The position numbers were made by a program, and so were the translations under genes. Shown in pieces: positions 26,529 to 36,444 of a stretch of 44,367 nt of DNA. The stretch comes from Caulobacter hibisci (GTDB taxonomy: Bacteria > Pseudomonadota > Alphaproteobacteria > Caulobacterales > Caulobacteraceae), in the NCBI RefSeq assembly GCF_016135805.1, contig NZ_JADWOX010000028.1, positions 1 through 44,367 on the forward strand, in the 5' to 3' direction. The notes beneath the pieces are model-generated. The model was given only the letters and a program-made list of their open reading frames with translations. It had not been told where the DNA came from and ran no database searches. The first letter of the stretch is position 1. Each line of letters starts with the position of its first letter.

Positions 26529-29500
26529 ATGAAGAGACTGACCTTGATCGCGACCGTGGCGACCGCGCCGCTGCTTGCGATCGCGACCATGGCGCATGCC
26601 GAGAAGACGGTCAGCAGCGACTCCCGCACCACGCCGATCGCCACCTCGACGGCCAGCGACGGCACGGCCGACGACGTCAAGATCACCACGGCGGGGGCGA
26701 TCACCCTGTCGACCTCGGGCGCGATCGTGACGCTCGACAGCAGCAACAGCGTCACCAACAACGGCAGCCTGATCTCCGAGGACGTCTCGGACTCGATCGG
26801 CGTTCTCGTGCTGGGCGGCAACACCGGCACGGTGATCAACGACGGCTCGATCTCGCTGACCGAGGACTATTCGGCCACCACCACCTCGAGCATCGTGCAT
26901 GGCGCCTTCGCCGAGGGCTCGGGGCGTTACGGCATCTATCTGAAGGGAACCGACGCCTTCACCGGCGACGTCACCAACAGCGGCTCGATCACCATCGAGG
27001 GCAACGACTCCTACGGCATCCTGCTGGAATCGCCGCTGATCGGGAACCTGATCAACAGCGGCTCGATCGCCATCACCGGCGACGACAGCACCGGCATCAA
27101 GATTTCCGGCGGGGTCAGCGGCGACGTCACCCAATCAGGCTCGATCAGCGTCATCGGCGAAAATTCGGTGGGCCTGGCGGTGGACAGCGCCATCGGCGGC
27201 GCCCTGTCGATCGAGGGCAGCGTCAGCGCCACCGGCTATCGCTACAGCAGCCGCGCCAGCGCCACCTCGACCCTGGCCAAGATCGTCTCCTACAGCGACA
27301 ATCTGCTGGAAAGCGGCTCGGCAGTGGAGGTCTCGGCCGACGTCGCCGGCGGCATCATCCTGACCGGCTCGGACAGCACCGTCACCGTCGACGGCACCAC
27401 GACCACGACGGTGACCACCAGCTATTCCTCGACCGGCACCGGCTCGATCTCGGTGATCGGCGAGGCGCCGGCCCTGCTGATCGGCTCGGACACCCAGGAC
27501 ATCACCATCGGCGCGGTCGGCACGGACGCCGACGGCTACGCCCTGATCATCAAGGGCTCGATCTCCGCCACGGGCATCTATGACGGGGTGACGGCGACGG
27601 CGCTGCAGATCGGCGGCGACGCCGGCTACGCCACGACCCTGACCGGCGGCATGCGCCTGGACGGCTCGATCGGGGCCTCGAGCTACGAGGCCGACGCCAC
27701 GGCGATCCACCTGACCTCGGGCGCCGACGTGGCGACGCTGTTCAACCGCGGCACCATAAGCAGCAGCTCGTATTCCTACGCGGAGTCCGGCGCGACGGCG
27801 ACGGCTTACGGCCTGGTGGTCGATGCGGGCGCCACCCTGACCAGCCTCAACAATGTCGGCACGATCGCCGTCACCCGCACGGGCGAGAGCGGCGACGCCG
27901 TGGCGGTGGTCGACAAGTCGGGGACCCTGACCTCGATCACCAACAGCGGCCACATCTACGCCGCCATCGTGGCCCCGAGCCTGACCACGGCGGGCGACAC
28001 GGTGACGACCACGGCGACCGGCTCGGCCGTCGCCTTCGACCTGACGGCCAACACCACCGGCGTGACCCTGACCCAGACGGCGGCGACCTCGAACAGCGGC
28101 TCGGTGGCTGGCACCGAGTCGGTGACCCTGAGCACGAGCACGGCGACGACCATCACGCCCTACATCTACGGCGACGTGCTGTTCGGCTCGGGCGACGACA
28201 CCCTGAACCTGCTGTCGGGCTATCTGATCGGGGCGATCTCGTTCGGCGACGGCGACGACGTGCTCAACATCGACGGCGGGGCGACGGCCTATGGCGCGCT
28301 CTACGACACCGACGGCCTGGGTTCGCTGACCATCGGCTCCGGCCGACTGACGGTGACCAACACCGACACCATCGCCGTCAAGAGCCTGAACCTGGGCTCG
28401 GACTCGTTCCTATTCATCACCGCCAATCCGACGACGGGGGCGTCGACCTCGTTTACCGTCGGCACGGCGACCATCGCCAGCGGCGCGACCATCGGCGTGC
28501 GCCTGACCAGCCTGCTGACCGCGCCGACCACCTATACGGTGCTGACCGCCGACACCCTGACCGCCGGAACCCTGTCCAGCAGCGTCTCGCAGGCGCCCTA
28601 TCTGTATGTCGCCAGCGCCTATGCCGAAGACAACAGCGTCTATCTGGACGTGCGCCGCCGCACGGCCTCGGAAGCGGGCATGAGCAGCGGCCAGGCCTCG
28701 GCCTACGACTCGGTGTTCGCGGCCCTGGGCCAGGACTCGACGATCGCCAGCGCCTTCCTGAACCAGTACACGCGCGACGGCTTCTATAACCTCTACGACC
28801 AGATGCTGCCCGACACCGGAGTGGGGGCGTTCCGCGCCCTGACCTCGATCAACCAGCAGATCGGCGAGGCCACGGCCGAGCGTCCCGACGTCGGCGACCG
28901 CTACGGCCCCGACAGCGTCTGGGTGCAGGAGGTCAACGCCCTTGTGCGCATCGACGACGGCGACACCATGGGCTCGGACACCTATGCGGTCGGCTTCGTG
29001 GCCGGCTACGAGGCCATGGGCGACGCGGGCGGGGCGCTGGGCGCGACCCTGTCGCTGGTCAGCCTGGAATCCAAGGACACCGCCGCCAAGGTCGGCGAGC
29101 AGAACAGCGGCCTGTTCGGCCAGGCGGGCCTCTACTGGCGGCGTTCGGCCGGCGGCTGGCGCTTCAACCTGGGCGGCGGCGGCGGCGGCGGACGCTTCGA
29201 CGGCCGGCGGGTGCTGATCTCCGAGGATGTCGACGACGACGACGTGGCCGACGTCATCATCAAGAACCGCTCGGACTGGTACGCCCTGACCGGCTACGCC
29301 TTCGGCGGCGTCGCCTATCGCCAGGACATCGGCGCGGCCTTCGTCAAGCCCGAGGCCCGGCTCGACTACAACTACATGTACGAGAGCAAGCAGGAGCAGT
29401 ACGGCGGCGGCGACGGCTTCGACCAGATCATCCAGGCCCGCTCGTTCAGCAACCTGTCGGCCAATCTCGGCGTCGCGGTCGGCAAGCGCTTCACCAGCGC

Positions 29501-29765
29501 CGACGGGGTGTGGTGGGAGCCGGAGGTCCGGGTCGGCTACCGCCAGACCGTGGCCGGCGATCTCGGCGAGACCGTGGCGGCCTTCACCGGCGGCGGCTCC
29601 AGCTTCACGATCAGCTCGATCGACGACCGCCAGGGCGCGGTGACGCTGGACCTTGGCGTCAAGACCGGCTCGGCGCTGTCCTACTTCGCCATGAAGGGCG
29701 GGGTCGAGGCGACCCGCCACCAGAAGGCCTACAAGCTGACCTTCAGCGGCCGGGCGATGTTCTAG
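26529..29765 (+). CDS. type V autotransporter, classical AT-1 architecture
   Basis: A 1,078-aa protein. Signal peptide 1-24 (MKRLTLIATVATAPLLAIAT...AHA). The passenger (about 25-760) is built from Ser/Thr/Gly-rich turns of the NSGSI-type (TNSGSITIEGNDSYGI, then INSGSIAITGDDSTGI), predicted to form a beta-helix. The last 270 residues are the autotransporter barrel (VWVQEVNALVRI onset, terminal AMF). The barrel contains a run of seven Gly before RFDGRR. No protease triad or RGD motif is seen, so adhesion or aggregation is likelier than proteolysis. The start is set by an AGGAG ribosome site 7 bases upstream. An in-frame ATG at 26403 has no signal peptide directly behind it. Confidence 0.93.
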   Translation: MKRLTLIATVATAPLLAIATMAHAEKTVSSDSRTTPIATSTASDGTADDVKITTAGAITLSTSGAIVTLDSSNSVTNNGSLISEDVSDSIGVLVLGGNTGTVINDGSISLTEDYSATTTSSIVHGAFAEGSGRYGIYLKGTDAFTGDVTNSGSITIEGNDSYGILLESPLIGNLINSGSIAITGDDSTGIKISGGVSGDVTQSGSISVIGENSVGLAVDSAIGGALSIEGSVSATGYRYSSRASATSTLAKIVSYSDNLLESGSAVEVSADVAGGIILTGSDSTVTVDGTTTTTVTTSYSSTGTGSISVIGEAPALLIGSDTQDITIGAVGTDADGYALIIKGSISATGIYDGVTATALQIGGDAGYATTLTGGMRLDGSIGASSYEADATAIHLTSGADVATLFNRGTISSSSYSYAESGATATAYGLVVDAGATLTSLNNVGTIAVTRTGESGDAVAVVDKSGTLTSITNSGHIYAAIVAPSLTTAGDTVTTTATGSAVAFDLTANTTGVTLTQTAATSNSGSVAGTESVTLSTSTATTITPYIYGDVLFGSGDDTLNLLSGYLIGAISFGDGDDVLNIDGGATAYGALYDTDGLGSLTIGSGRLTVTNTDTIAVKSLNLGSDSFLFITANPTTGASTSFTVGTATIASGATIGVRLTSLLTAPTTYTVLTADTLTAGTLSSSVSQAPYLYVASAYAEDNSVYLDVRRRTASEAGMSSGQASAYDSVFAALGQDSTIASAFLNQYTRDGFYNLYDQMLPDTGVGAFRALTSINQQIGEATAERPDVGDRYGPDSVWVQEVNALVRIDDGDTMGSDTYAVGFVAGYEAMGDAGGALGATLSLVSLESKDTAAKVGEQNSGLFGQAGLYWRRSAGGWRFNLGGGGGGGRFDGRRVLISEDVDDDDVADVIIKNRSDWYALTGYAFGGVAYRQDIGAAFVKPEARLDYNYMYESKQEQYGGGDGFDQIIQARSFSNLSANLGVAVGKRFTSADGVWWEPEVRVGYRQTVAGDLGETVAAFTGGGSSFTISSIDDRQGAVTLDLGVKTGSALSYFAMKGGVEATRHQKAYKLTFSGRAMF

Positions 29766-30100
29766 GTGTGTGGTCCCTCTCTCTGAGAGAGAGGGAGGGG
29801 CCCGCCGCCGCAGGCGGTGGGAGGGTGAGAGGTTTCAGCCTGTCCAGATAGGGCGGGGCTGGGATATCGCGGGCGATCTCGAGCGAATTGCTCCGTTGAA
29901 TCTGCGATTTTAGATGAAGTCATCGCCCGGCTTGTCCGGGCGACCCAAGCGCCCCGTCAGGACTTGGCGACTTCAGCTTGGGTCGCCCGCATGAAGCGGG
30001 CGATGACATTCCAAATGGGGTGGGGGCAAGTTTCCCTGTCCTCCGACCGACGGCGTAACCTCTCACCCTCCCACGCCTTCGGCGCGGGCCCCTCCCTCTC
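29766..30100. other. intergenic region occupied by nested palindromes
   Basis: This 335-base convergent gap is mostly repeat: an outer inverted pair (29776-29835 with 30057-30115) enclosing an inner pair (29919-29950 with 29976-30007). No gene or classical terminator is seen between them. Confidence 0.7.
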
Positions 30101-30115
30101 TCAAAGAGAGAGGGT
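29776..30115. repeat. outer REP-like inverted pair, family 5, invading a coding end
   Basis: The left module (29776-29835) has CCCTCTCTC-TGA-GAGAGAGGG, then GAGGGGCCCGC and GGGAGGGTGAGAGG. The right module (30057-30115) is the same in reverse order and orientation. The right module extends 15 bases into the coding end of the TPR-GT9 gene, supplying its last codons and stop. Confidence 0.85.
29919..30007. repeat. inner REP-like inverted repeat, family 6
   Basis: GTCATCGCCCGGCTTGTCCG begins the 32-base left arm (29919-29950). Its inverted counterpart occupies 29976-30007 with a few differences in the hairpin loop. It is nested between the two family-5 modules, which suggests successive insertion. 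Confidence 0.85.
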
Positions 30116-32377
30116 CTTGGCCCTGGCGGCTTCGGCCATCGCCGCCGCCACGCTGTCCCAGTCGCCGCGCTCGGCCTGGCGGAAGACGCGGACGCCGTCG
30201 TACCAGGGGCTGTCGGCGCGGTCGGTGAGCCAGCGCCAGTCGGCGACGGCGTTGACGGCGATCCAGGTCGGGCGGCCCAGGGCGCCGGAGAGGTGGGCGA
30301 CCGAGGTGTCGCAGGTCACCAGCAGGTCGAGATTGGCCAGGATGGCGGCGGTGTCGGCGAAGTCGCCGGCCTCGTAGTCGAAGCCGAGGCTGCGTACGCT
30401 CATGCCCGAAGGCAGGGCGTCGAGCTGGTCGAGGCCGTGGTCCTTCTGCAGGCTGATCAGGGTGACGCCGGGCACGGCGGCCAGCGGGGCGAGGGCGCGC
30501 ACCGGGAAGGAGCGGCCGCGCTCGACGTCGGCGCGGGGATTGCCTTGCCAGACGACGCCGACCTTGAGGCCGGGGATGTCCTTCAGGCGGTCGGCCCAGG
30601 TCGCGGCCAGGGCCGGATCGGCCTTCAGGTAGCCGCTTGCGCCGGGCAGGGTGTCCAGCGTCGTGGCCAGGCCCGTCGGCAGGCTGAACATCGGGCAGTG
30701 ATAGTCGCAGGCCGGCGGGACGTCGTGCGGGCCGAAGGCCTCGAACGGGCCGTCGAGGCCGGCCAGCAGCGGCAGCAGGGCCTCCTGCACCTGCAAGAGA
30801 ACCCGCGCGCCGAGGGCGGCGACCTGGGGCACGAAGCGCAGGCATTGCAGGGTGTCGCCCAGGCCCTGTTCGGAGTGGACCAGCAGGGTCTTGCCGGCCA
30901 GGGGCTGGCCGGTCCAGCGCGGCTGGGGGAAGTCGCGGGCGATCTTCTTCTTGGCGCGGATCAGCAGGCGGCTCTCGTGCTCGCGGAAGCCGCGGGCGTA
31001 GTCGCCGCGCTTGAGCAGGGCCAGGCCCAGCATCCAGCGGGCCTCGGGCAGTTCCTTCAGGGCCAGGGCCGCCTCGTAGCCGGCGATGGCGGCGTCGAGC
31101 TCGCCCATATGCATGCTGGCGACGGCGACGCCGAACACGGCCTCGGACGAGTCCGGCTTGATCGCCAAGGCGGCGCGGAACGAGGCCAGGGCGTCGGCGA
31201 AGCGGCTCTGCGACAGCCGCACGCCGCCCAGATTGACGTGCAGCTCGGACAGGCAGGGATCGACCTTCAGCCCGTCGAGCAGCGGACGGACGGCCTCGTC
31301 CGAGCGGCCCTCCTCGTGCAGCAGGCCGCCGAGATTGGCGTAGGCCACCGCCAGGTCGGGCTTTTCGCGCACCGCCCGGACATAGGCGGCGATGGCCCCG
31401 TCGTGGTCGCCGGCCGCGCGACGGGCCGCGCCCAGCTCTAGCTGCATCTCACCGCCGCTTGCGCCCAGGGCCAGGGCGGCCTCAATGGCGGCCAGGGCGC
31501 CGGGACCGTCGTCCTGCATGCGGCGGGCGCGGGCCAGGATGCGGTTGAGGTCGGACGACCTGGGGAAGCGCTGCATGGCCGCGCGGACCCCGGCCTCGGC
31601 CTCGTCAAGCCGGTTCAGCTCGAGCCGCAGCTCGGCCAGCATGCCGTGCAGCTTTTCCTCGTGCGGCTTGGCGGCGAGCGCGGCGGCGTAGGCGGCTTCG
31701 GCCTCGTCGCCGCGGCCGAGGCGGCGCAGCACCGCGCCGCGGGCGGCGTGGCCCTCGGCATGGGCGGGGGCGGCGGCCAGCAGGCGGTCATAGGCGGCCA
31801 GGGCCGTGGCCAGATCGGCGGAGGCCGCCTCCAGATTGGCCAGGTTGAACAGGGCGGCGGGGAAGCCGGGGCGGGCGGCCAGGGCCTGGTCGAAGCGGGC
31901 GCGGGCCTCGTCCGGACGATCGAGCGCGCCGAGCACGACGCCGAGATTGGACAGCAGGTCCGGGTGGCCGGGGCTCAGCGCCAGGGCGCGGCGGTAGGCG
32001 GCCTCGGCCTCGTCGTAGCGCTTGGCCGCCTTCAGCACGTTGCCGAGGTTCTGCAGGGCCGGGCCGCAGTCGGGATCCAGCGCCAGGGCCTGGCGGCAGG
32101 CGTGCTCGGCCTCGGCGTGCTTGCCTTGCAGCCACAGGGCGTTGGCCAGGTTCGACCAAGCCGTGGCGGTGGGGCGCTTGGCCAGGGCCGCCCGGATCAG
32201 CTGGACGGAGCCAACGAGATCGCCCTTCTGCTGGGCCACCACGCCCAGATAGTGGGCCGCGTCATCGAGCTGCGGATCGGCGGAGAGGGCGGCGCGGTAG
32301 AGGTGCTCGGCCTTCGCCAGATCACCGCCACGATGGGCGGCCAGGCCGTCCTGGAGCAGGGCGTGGGGGCGGGGCAT
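30101..32377 (-). CDS. TPR protein with C-terminal GT9-like glycosyltransferase domain
   Basis: A 758-aa cytoplasmic protein. Residues 1-480 are a superhelix of about 13 TPRs (for example ALQNLGNVLKAAKRYDEAEA and AVAYANLGGLLHEEGRSDEA). Residues 490-745 resemble heptosyltransferase-type GT9 domains: LLVHSEQGLGDTLQCLRF, VGVVWQGNP and CDTSVAHLSGALGRPTW. The TPR part suggests a protein substrate, and the GT9 part a nucleotide-sugar donor. The last residues KTLSL and the stop are encoded by an invading palindromic repeat, so the native C-terminus may be altered. It is downstream of the giant-repeat/OGT/UXS genes on the same strand, but two small genes and gaps intervene. Confidence 0.88.
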   Translation of the reverse strand: MPRPHALLQDGLAAHRGGDLAKAEHLYRAALSADPQLDDAAHYLGVVAQQKGDLVGSVQLIRAALAKRPTATAWSNLANALWLQGKHAEAEHACRQALALDPDCGPALQNLGNVLKAAKRYDEAEAAYRRALALSPGHPDLLSNLGVVLGALDRPDEARARFDQALAARPGFPAALFNLANLEAASADLATALAAYDRLLAAAPAHAEGHAARGAVLRRLGRGDEAEAAYAAALAAKPHEEKLHGMLAELRLELNRLDEAEAGVRAAMQRFPRSSDLNRILARARRMQDDGPGALAAIEAALALGASGGEMQLELGAARRAAGDHDGAIAAYVRAVREKPDLAVAYANLGGLLHEEGRSDEAVRPLLDGLKVDPCLSELHVNLGGVRLSQSRFADALASFRAALAIKPDSSEAVFGVAVASMHMGELDAAIAGYEAALALKELPEARWMLGLALLKRGDYARGFREHESRLLIRAKKKIARDFPQPRWTGQPLAGKTLLVHSEQGLGDTLQCLRFVPQVAALGARVLLQVQEALLPLLAGLDGPFEAFGPHDVPPACDYHCPMFSLPTGLATTLDTLPGASGYLKADPALAATWADRLKDIPGLKVGVVWQGNPRADVERGRSFPVRALAPLAAVPGVTLISLQKDHGLDQLDALPSGMSVRSLGFDYEAGDFADTAAILANLDLLVTCDTSVAHLSGALGRPTWIAVNAVADWRWLTDRADSPWYDGVRVFRQAERGDWDSVAAAMAEAARAKTLSL

Positions 32378-32554
32378 GGGCGGAGTCCGGCTGGGAGGTC
32401 CGGACGCTTGTGGTTGGTGAAGTTTGCGCGGGGATTGCGGGAGGGTGACGGTTTGGAGGCGGGGGAAGGCCGGCGCCGGCGAGGTCGCGGTGAGCGGACG
32501 GGGCCAATGGCGGCTGTGGGTGGGAAGCAGCCGTTGCAGAGGCTGCGTTACAGA

Positions 32555-33043
32555 TCAACTCTCCTCACGAACCGGAATACACCGCTTTTGAAAGCCAGTT
32601 TTTGACTGCTCGAAACCAGCGCGGAGATAGAAGGCCTGCGTGTCAGGTTTCTTCGATCCGGTCATCAGCATGATCTTGTAGCAACCAGCGTCCCACGCCG
32701 CGTCGGAAGCTGCGTCCAGAATCTCTTTTCCAAAGCCCCGCTGCCTATAGTCCCTGTGCGTGACTACATTCTCCACCAAGCCATAGGGACGGGCTCCGCG
32801 CGTGAGATTTGGAACGACTACAAGCGCGCACGATGACACCAGCAGTCCATCAGTCTCACCAAGAAAAATCGCGCTTCCATCATAGCACAAAAAGCGTTCG
32901 AGAACCTTGGCGGCCTCATCGAGGCTGGGCCTCTCATCCCCCGGAATAAGATGCTCATACAGGTCAAGAAGCATCGGGATGTCTGCCCGCAGGGCGGGCC
33001 TGATGCTCAGTGTCGAGGGGGCCATGTTGCGATCATCGATCAC
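32555..33043 (-). CDS. GNAT family N-acetyltransferase
   Basis: A 162-aa acetyl-CoA-dependent acyltransferase with the acetyl-CoA loop RQRGFG (100-105) after VENVVTHRDYR, and a C-terminal FYLRAGFEQ motif. The substrate is not indicated. Base composition is lower in GC than its neighbours, which suggests a later arrival. A start at codon 7 (33025) is also possible. It sits between two glycosyltransferase-region genes but there is no evidence that it acts with them. Confidence 0.88.
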   Translation of the reverse strand: MIDDRNMAPSTLSIRPALRADIPMLLDLYEHLIPGDERPSLDEAAKVLERFLCYDGSAIFLGETDGLLVSSCALVVVPNLTRGARPYGLVENVVTHRDYRQRGFGKEILDAASDAAWDAGCYKIMLMTGSKKPDTQAFYLRAGFEQSKTGFQKRCIPVREES

Positions 33044-33136
33044 CTTCTGAAGGTCCGCAATGGCCGGGTTCGGAAGTTGGCGCGAGCGCCACGGACGGAG
33101 CTTAGCAAAAGCCGCCGATGAGGCGCTTCCTGCCTG

Positions 33137-33409
33137 CTAGCCCCACAGCTTGAGGTGCTCACTTCGCGCCGCATCCACGATGTTTCGGATCGCGCCGATC
33201 GCGGCCGCCACGATGAGGCCTATGCACAAGGGGTCGCCGTAGCTGGCCGGCACGTACACGTGCACATCGCGCACCACGAAGACCACGGCGCAGACAACGA
33301 GCGCCATCACGACGAGCAGTCGAACAAGCCGATGCGCGCCCAGCGCGTCGAGGATCCACGGCACGATGAAGACGCCGGCCGTGTAGCAGGGGACGGCAAT
33401 GTCTCTGAT
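33137..33409 (-). CDS. small membrane protein, apparent non-canonical ATC start
   Basis: A 90-codon frame with two hydrophobic segments (LVRLLVVMALVVCAVVFVV and CIGLIVAAAIGAI). A perfect AGGAGG lies 5 bases before an ATC codon at 33409, where the frame would begin (M)RDIAVPCYTAGVF. No ATG, GTG or TTG occurs at that spot. Either ATC serves as a weak start, or the start codon has mutated, or translation begins at the internal GTG about 15 codons later. Function unknown. Confidence 0.5.
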   Translation of the reverse strand: MRDIAVPCYTAGVFIVPWILDALGAHRLVRLLVVMALVVCAVVFVVRDVHVYVPASYGDPLCIGLIVAAAIGAIRNIVDAARSEHLKLWG

Positions 33410-33489
33410 GGTCGCCTCCTCAGGTTGCGCGGGCAGCTTAGGTATTCGCGACGCCGTCTGCAATTGGGGGAGGACGGGACGTGAAGGGG

Positions 33490-34442
<953 letters not shown>

Positions 34443-34446
<4 letters not shown>

Positions 34447-36437
34447 CGATCAGCCTCCCAGAGACGCTTGTCGGCCGGGATCGGGCGGTGGGCGTGGCGG
34501 CGGGCCAGGCGCTCGCGCCACCAGCCGCGATGGTCCTCGACGGCCAGCATGTCGAAGGCGTCGTGGGTCTGGGTCGCGCCGACCTCGAGATAGACGTCGA
34601 GGTTGGACAGGTCGGGAACCGGCAGGCGGTCCTCGCGCAGGTCGCGCCACATGCCGGCGTAGAGGTCTTCCAGGGCGGCGACGAGCTTGGGCGTGTCGAA
34701 GAGGACGCTGTCGTCGCGCAGGTCCAGAATCCGGGTCTTGAGGTCGGCCAGGCGATCGGCGTCGAGGCCCAGGGCGACGGCGGTGTCGACGAAGGCCTCG
34801 GGGCTGTCGCAGACCAGCTCGGGCAGGCCGGCGGCGGTGAGAATGCTGCCGCAGACCCTCGCTGCGAAGCTGCGGCCGGCCAGGGTGACGATCGGCACGC
34901 CCATCCACAGGGCGTCCGAGGCGGTGGTGTGGGCGCCGTAGGGCAGGGCGTCGAGGAAGACGTCGGCCAGGACGTAGCGGGCCAGATGCTCGGGGTTGGC
35001 CATCTTGTCGGCGAAGACCAGCCGCTCGGGCGACAGGCCGCGCTCGCTCGCCCTGGCCTTGAGACGGGCGTGCGAGTCGTCAGAGCCGCTGAGCAGCCAG
35101 AGGACGGAATTGGGCACGCGCTCCAGCACCTGGAACCAGCGGTCCAGGGTGAAGGGGGTGATCTTCTGCGTGCCGTTGAAGCTGCAATAGACGACCGCGT
35201 CGTCGGGCAGGCCGGCCTCGCGACGGGTCGGCGGGAAGGGCGAGACGCGGCGCTTGCGATCGTTGGGCTGGTAGCAGGGCAGGCGCAGGACCTGCTCCGA
35301 ATAGAAGGCCTCGTCGCCGGGCGGGATGATGAAGTCATCGGCGACGATGTAGTGGTGGTAGGGGCTGCCGGTGGTGCCGGGAAAGCCCAGCCAGTTGACG
35401 ATCACCGGGGCCGGCCGCATGGCCAAAAGCCTGGTGCGGCCGTCGCGGGTGTAGCCGTTGACGTCGACGAGGATCTGGACGCCGTCCTGGGCGATGCGGC
35501 GGGCGGCCGTGGCGTCGTCCATGCGGTTGATCGCCACCCAGTGGTCGACGTCGCCCATGATCCGCTTCTGCAGCGGGTCGGTCAGTTCGGGGCCGCAGTA
35601 ATAGGCGAAGACCTCGACCTTGCTGCGATCATGCAGGCCGTAGATCTCGGCGGTCAGGTGGCCGATGGCGTGGTGGCGCAGGTCCGACGACAGGTAGCCT
35701 ATCCGCAGGGGCTGGTCGTCGCCGCGGGCCAGTGCGACCGAGAGGTCCATCAGCTCGGGCGGTGCGCCGACGTCGAGGCGGTTGTAGTTCCAGGCCGCCG
35801 CCAGCTGCAGCATCGGGTCGTCGGCATAGGCGGCCAGCGACAGCGGCGACATGCCGGTCATCAGGGTCTCGGCGTCCATCCGCTCCCAGGGATCAATGAT
35901 CGGCCATTCGCACTGGCGCTGGCGCAGGGCCAGCAGGTGCTGGACCGCCTCGCGCTGGCGCGGGTCAAGCTCCAGGCTCTGGCGCAGCATGGCCTGGGCC
36001 GGCTGGTCTTGATTGGCGCCTTCCAGCACCCGGGCGGTCTGGTTGAGGGCGGTGGTCTTGTGGGCGATCGACGCGCCGGTGACGGCGGCCAGCCTGTCGG
36101 TGGCGGCTGTCCATTGCAGGACGGCCAGGTTGGCCGCGCCCATCCGCTCATAGACCCGGCCGAGGTTGATATAGGTCGGGATGAAGTCGGGATTGACCAC
36201 CACGGCCCGCTCCAGCTGGCTGCGGGCGCCGGCCAGGTCGCCGCTGTCGGTCAGCACGACGGCGAAGTTGAACAGCACCGCATAGAGCAGCGGGTTGTCG
36301 CCGTTGGCGGCGATCCAGGCCTGGTAGAGGGCCACGGCCGCGGCCGGGCCCTGGGCGCGGCGCACGCCTTCGGCGGCGTTGATCAGCTCGACCACGCTCA
36401 GGGCGACCAGGGGTGTTGCAGGGGCGGAGTCGGGCAT
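34443..36437 (-). CDS. O-GlcNAc-transferase-like protein glycosyltransferase (GT41) with TPRs
   Basis: A 664-aa cytoplasmic enzyme. Residues 15-190 are TPR-like helices and 240-600 the GT41 catalytic region. It closely follows SPINDLY/OGT motifs: RIGYLSSDLRHHAIGHL (His256 in the position of the OGT catalytic-site His), LVDVNGYTRDGRT, MRPAPVIVNWLGFPGTTG, FNGTQKITPFTLDRW (Lys425, the UDP-contacting Lys), and VFLDALPYGAHTTASDALW. OGT-type enzymes add a sugar to Ser/Thr of folded or repetitive proteins. It begins 7 bases after the giant Thr-rich repeat gene ends and overlaps UXS by 4 bases. The obvious reading is that it glycosylates the repeat protein. The donor sugar is inferred. Confidence 0.93.
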
Positions 36438-36444
36438 CTGGGCT

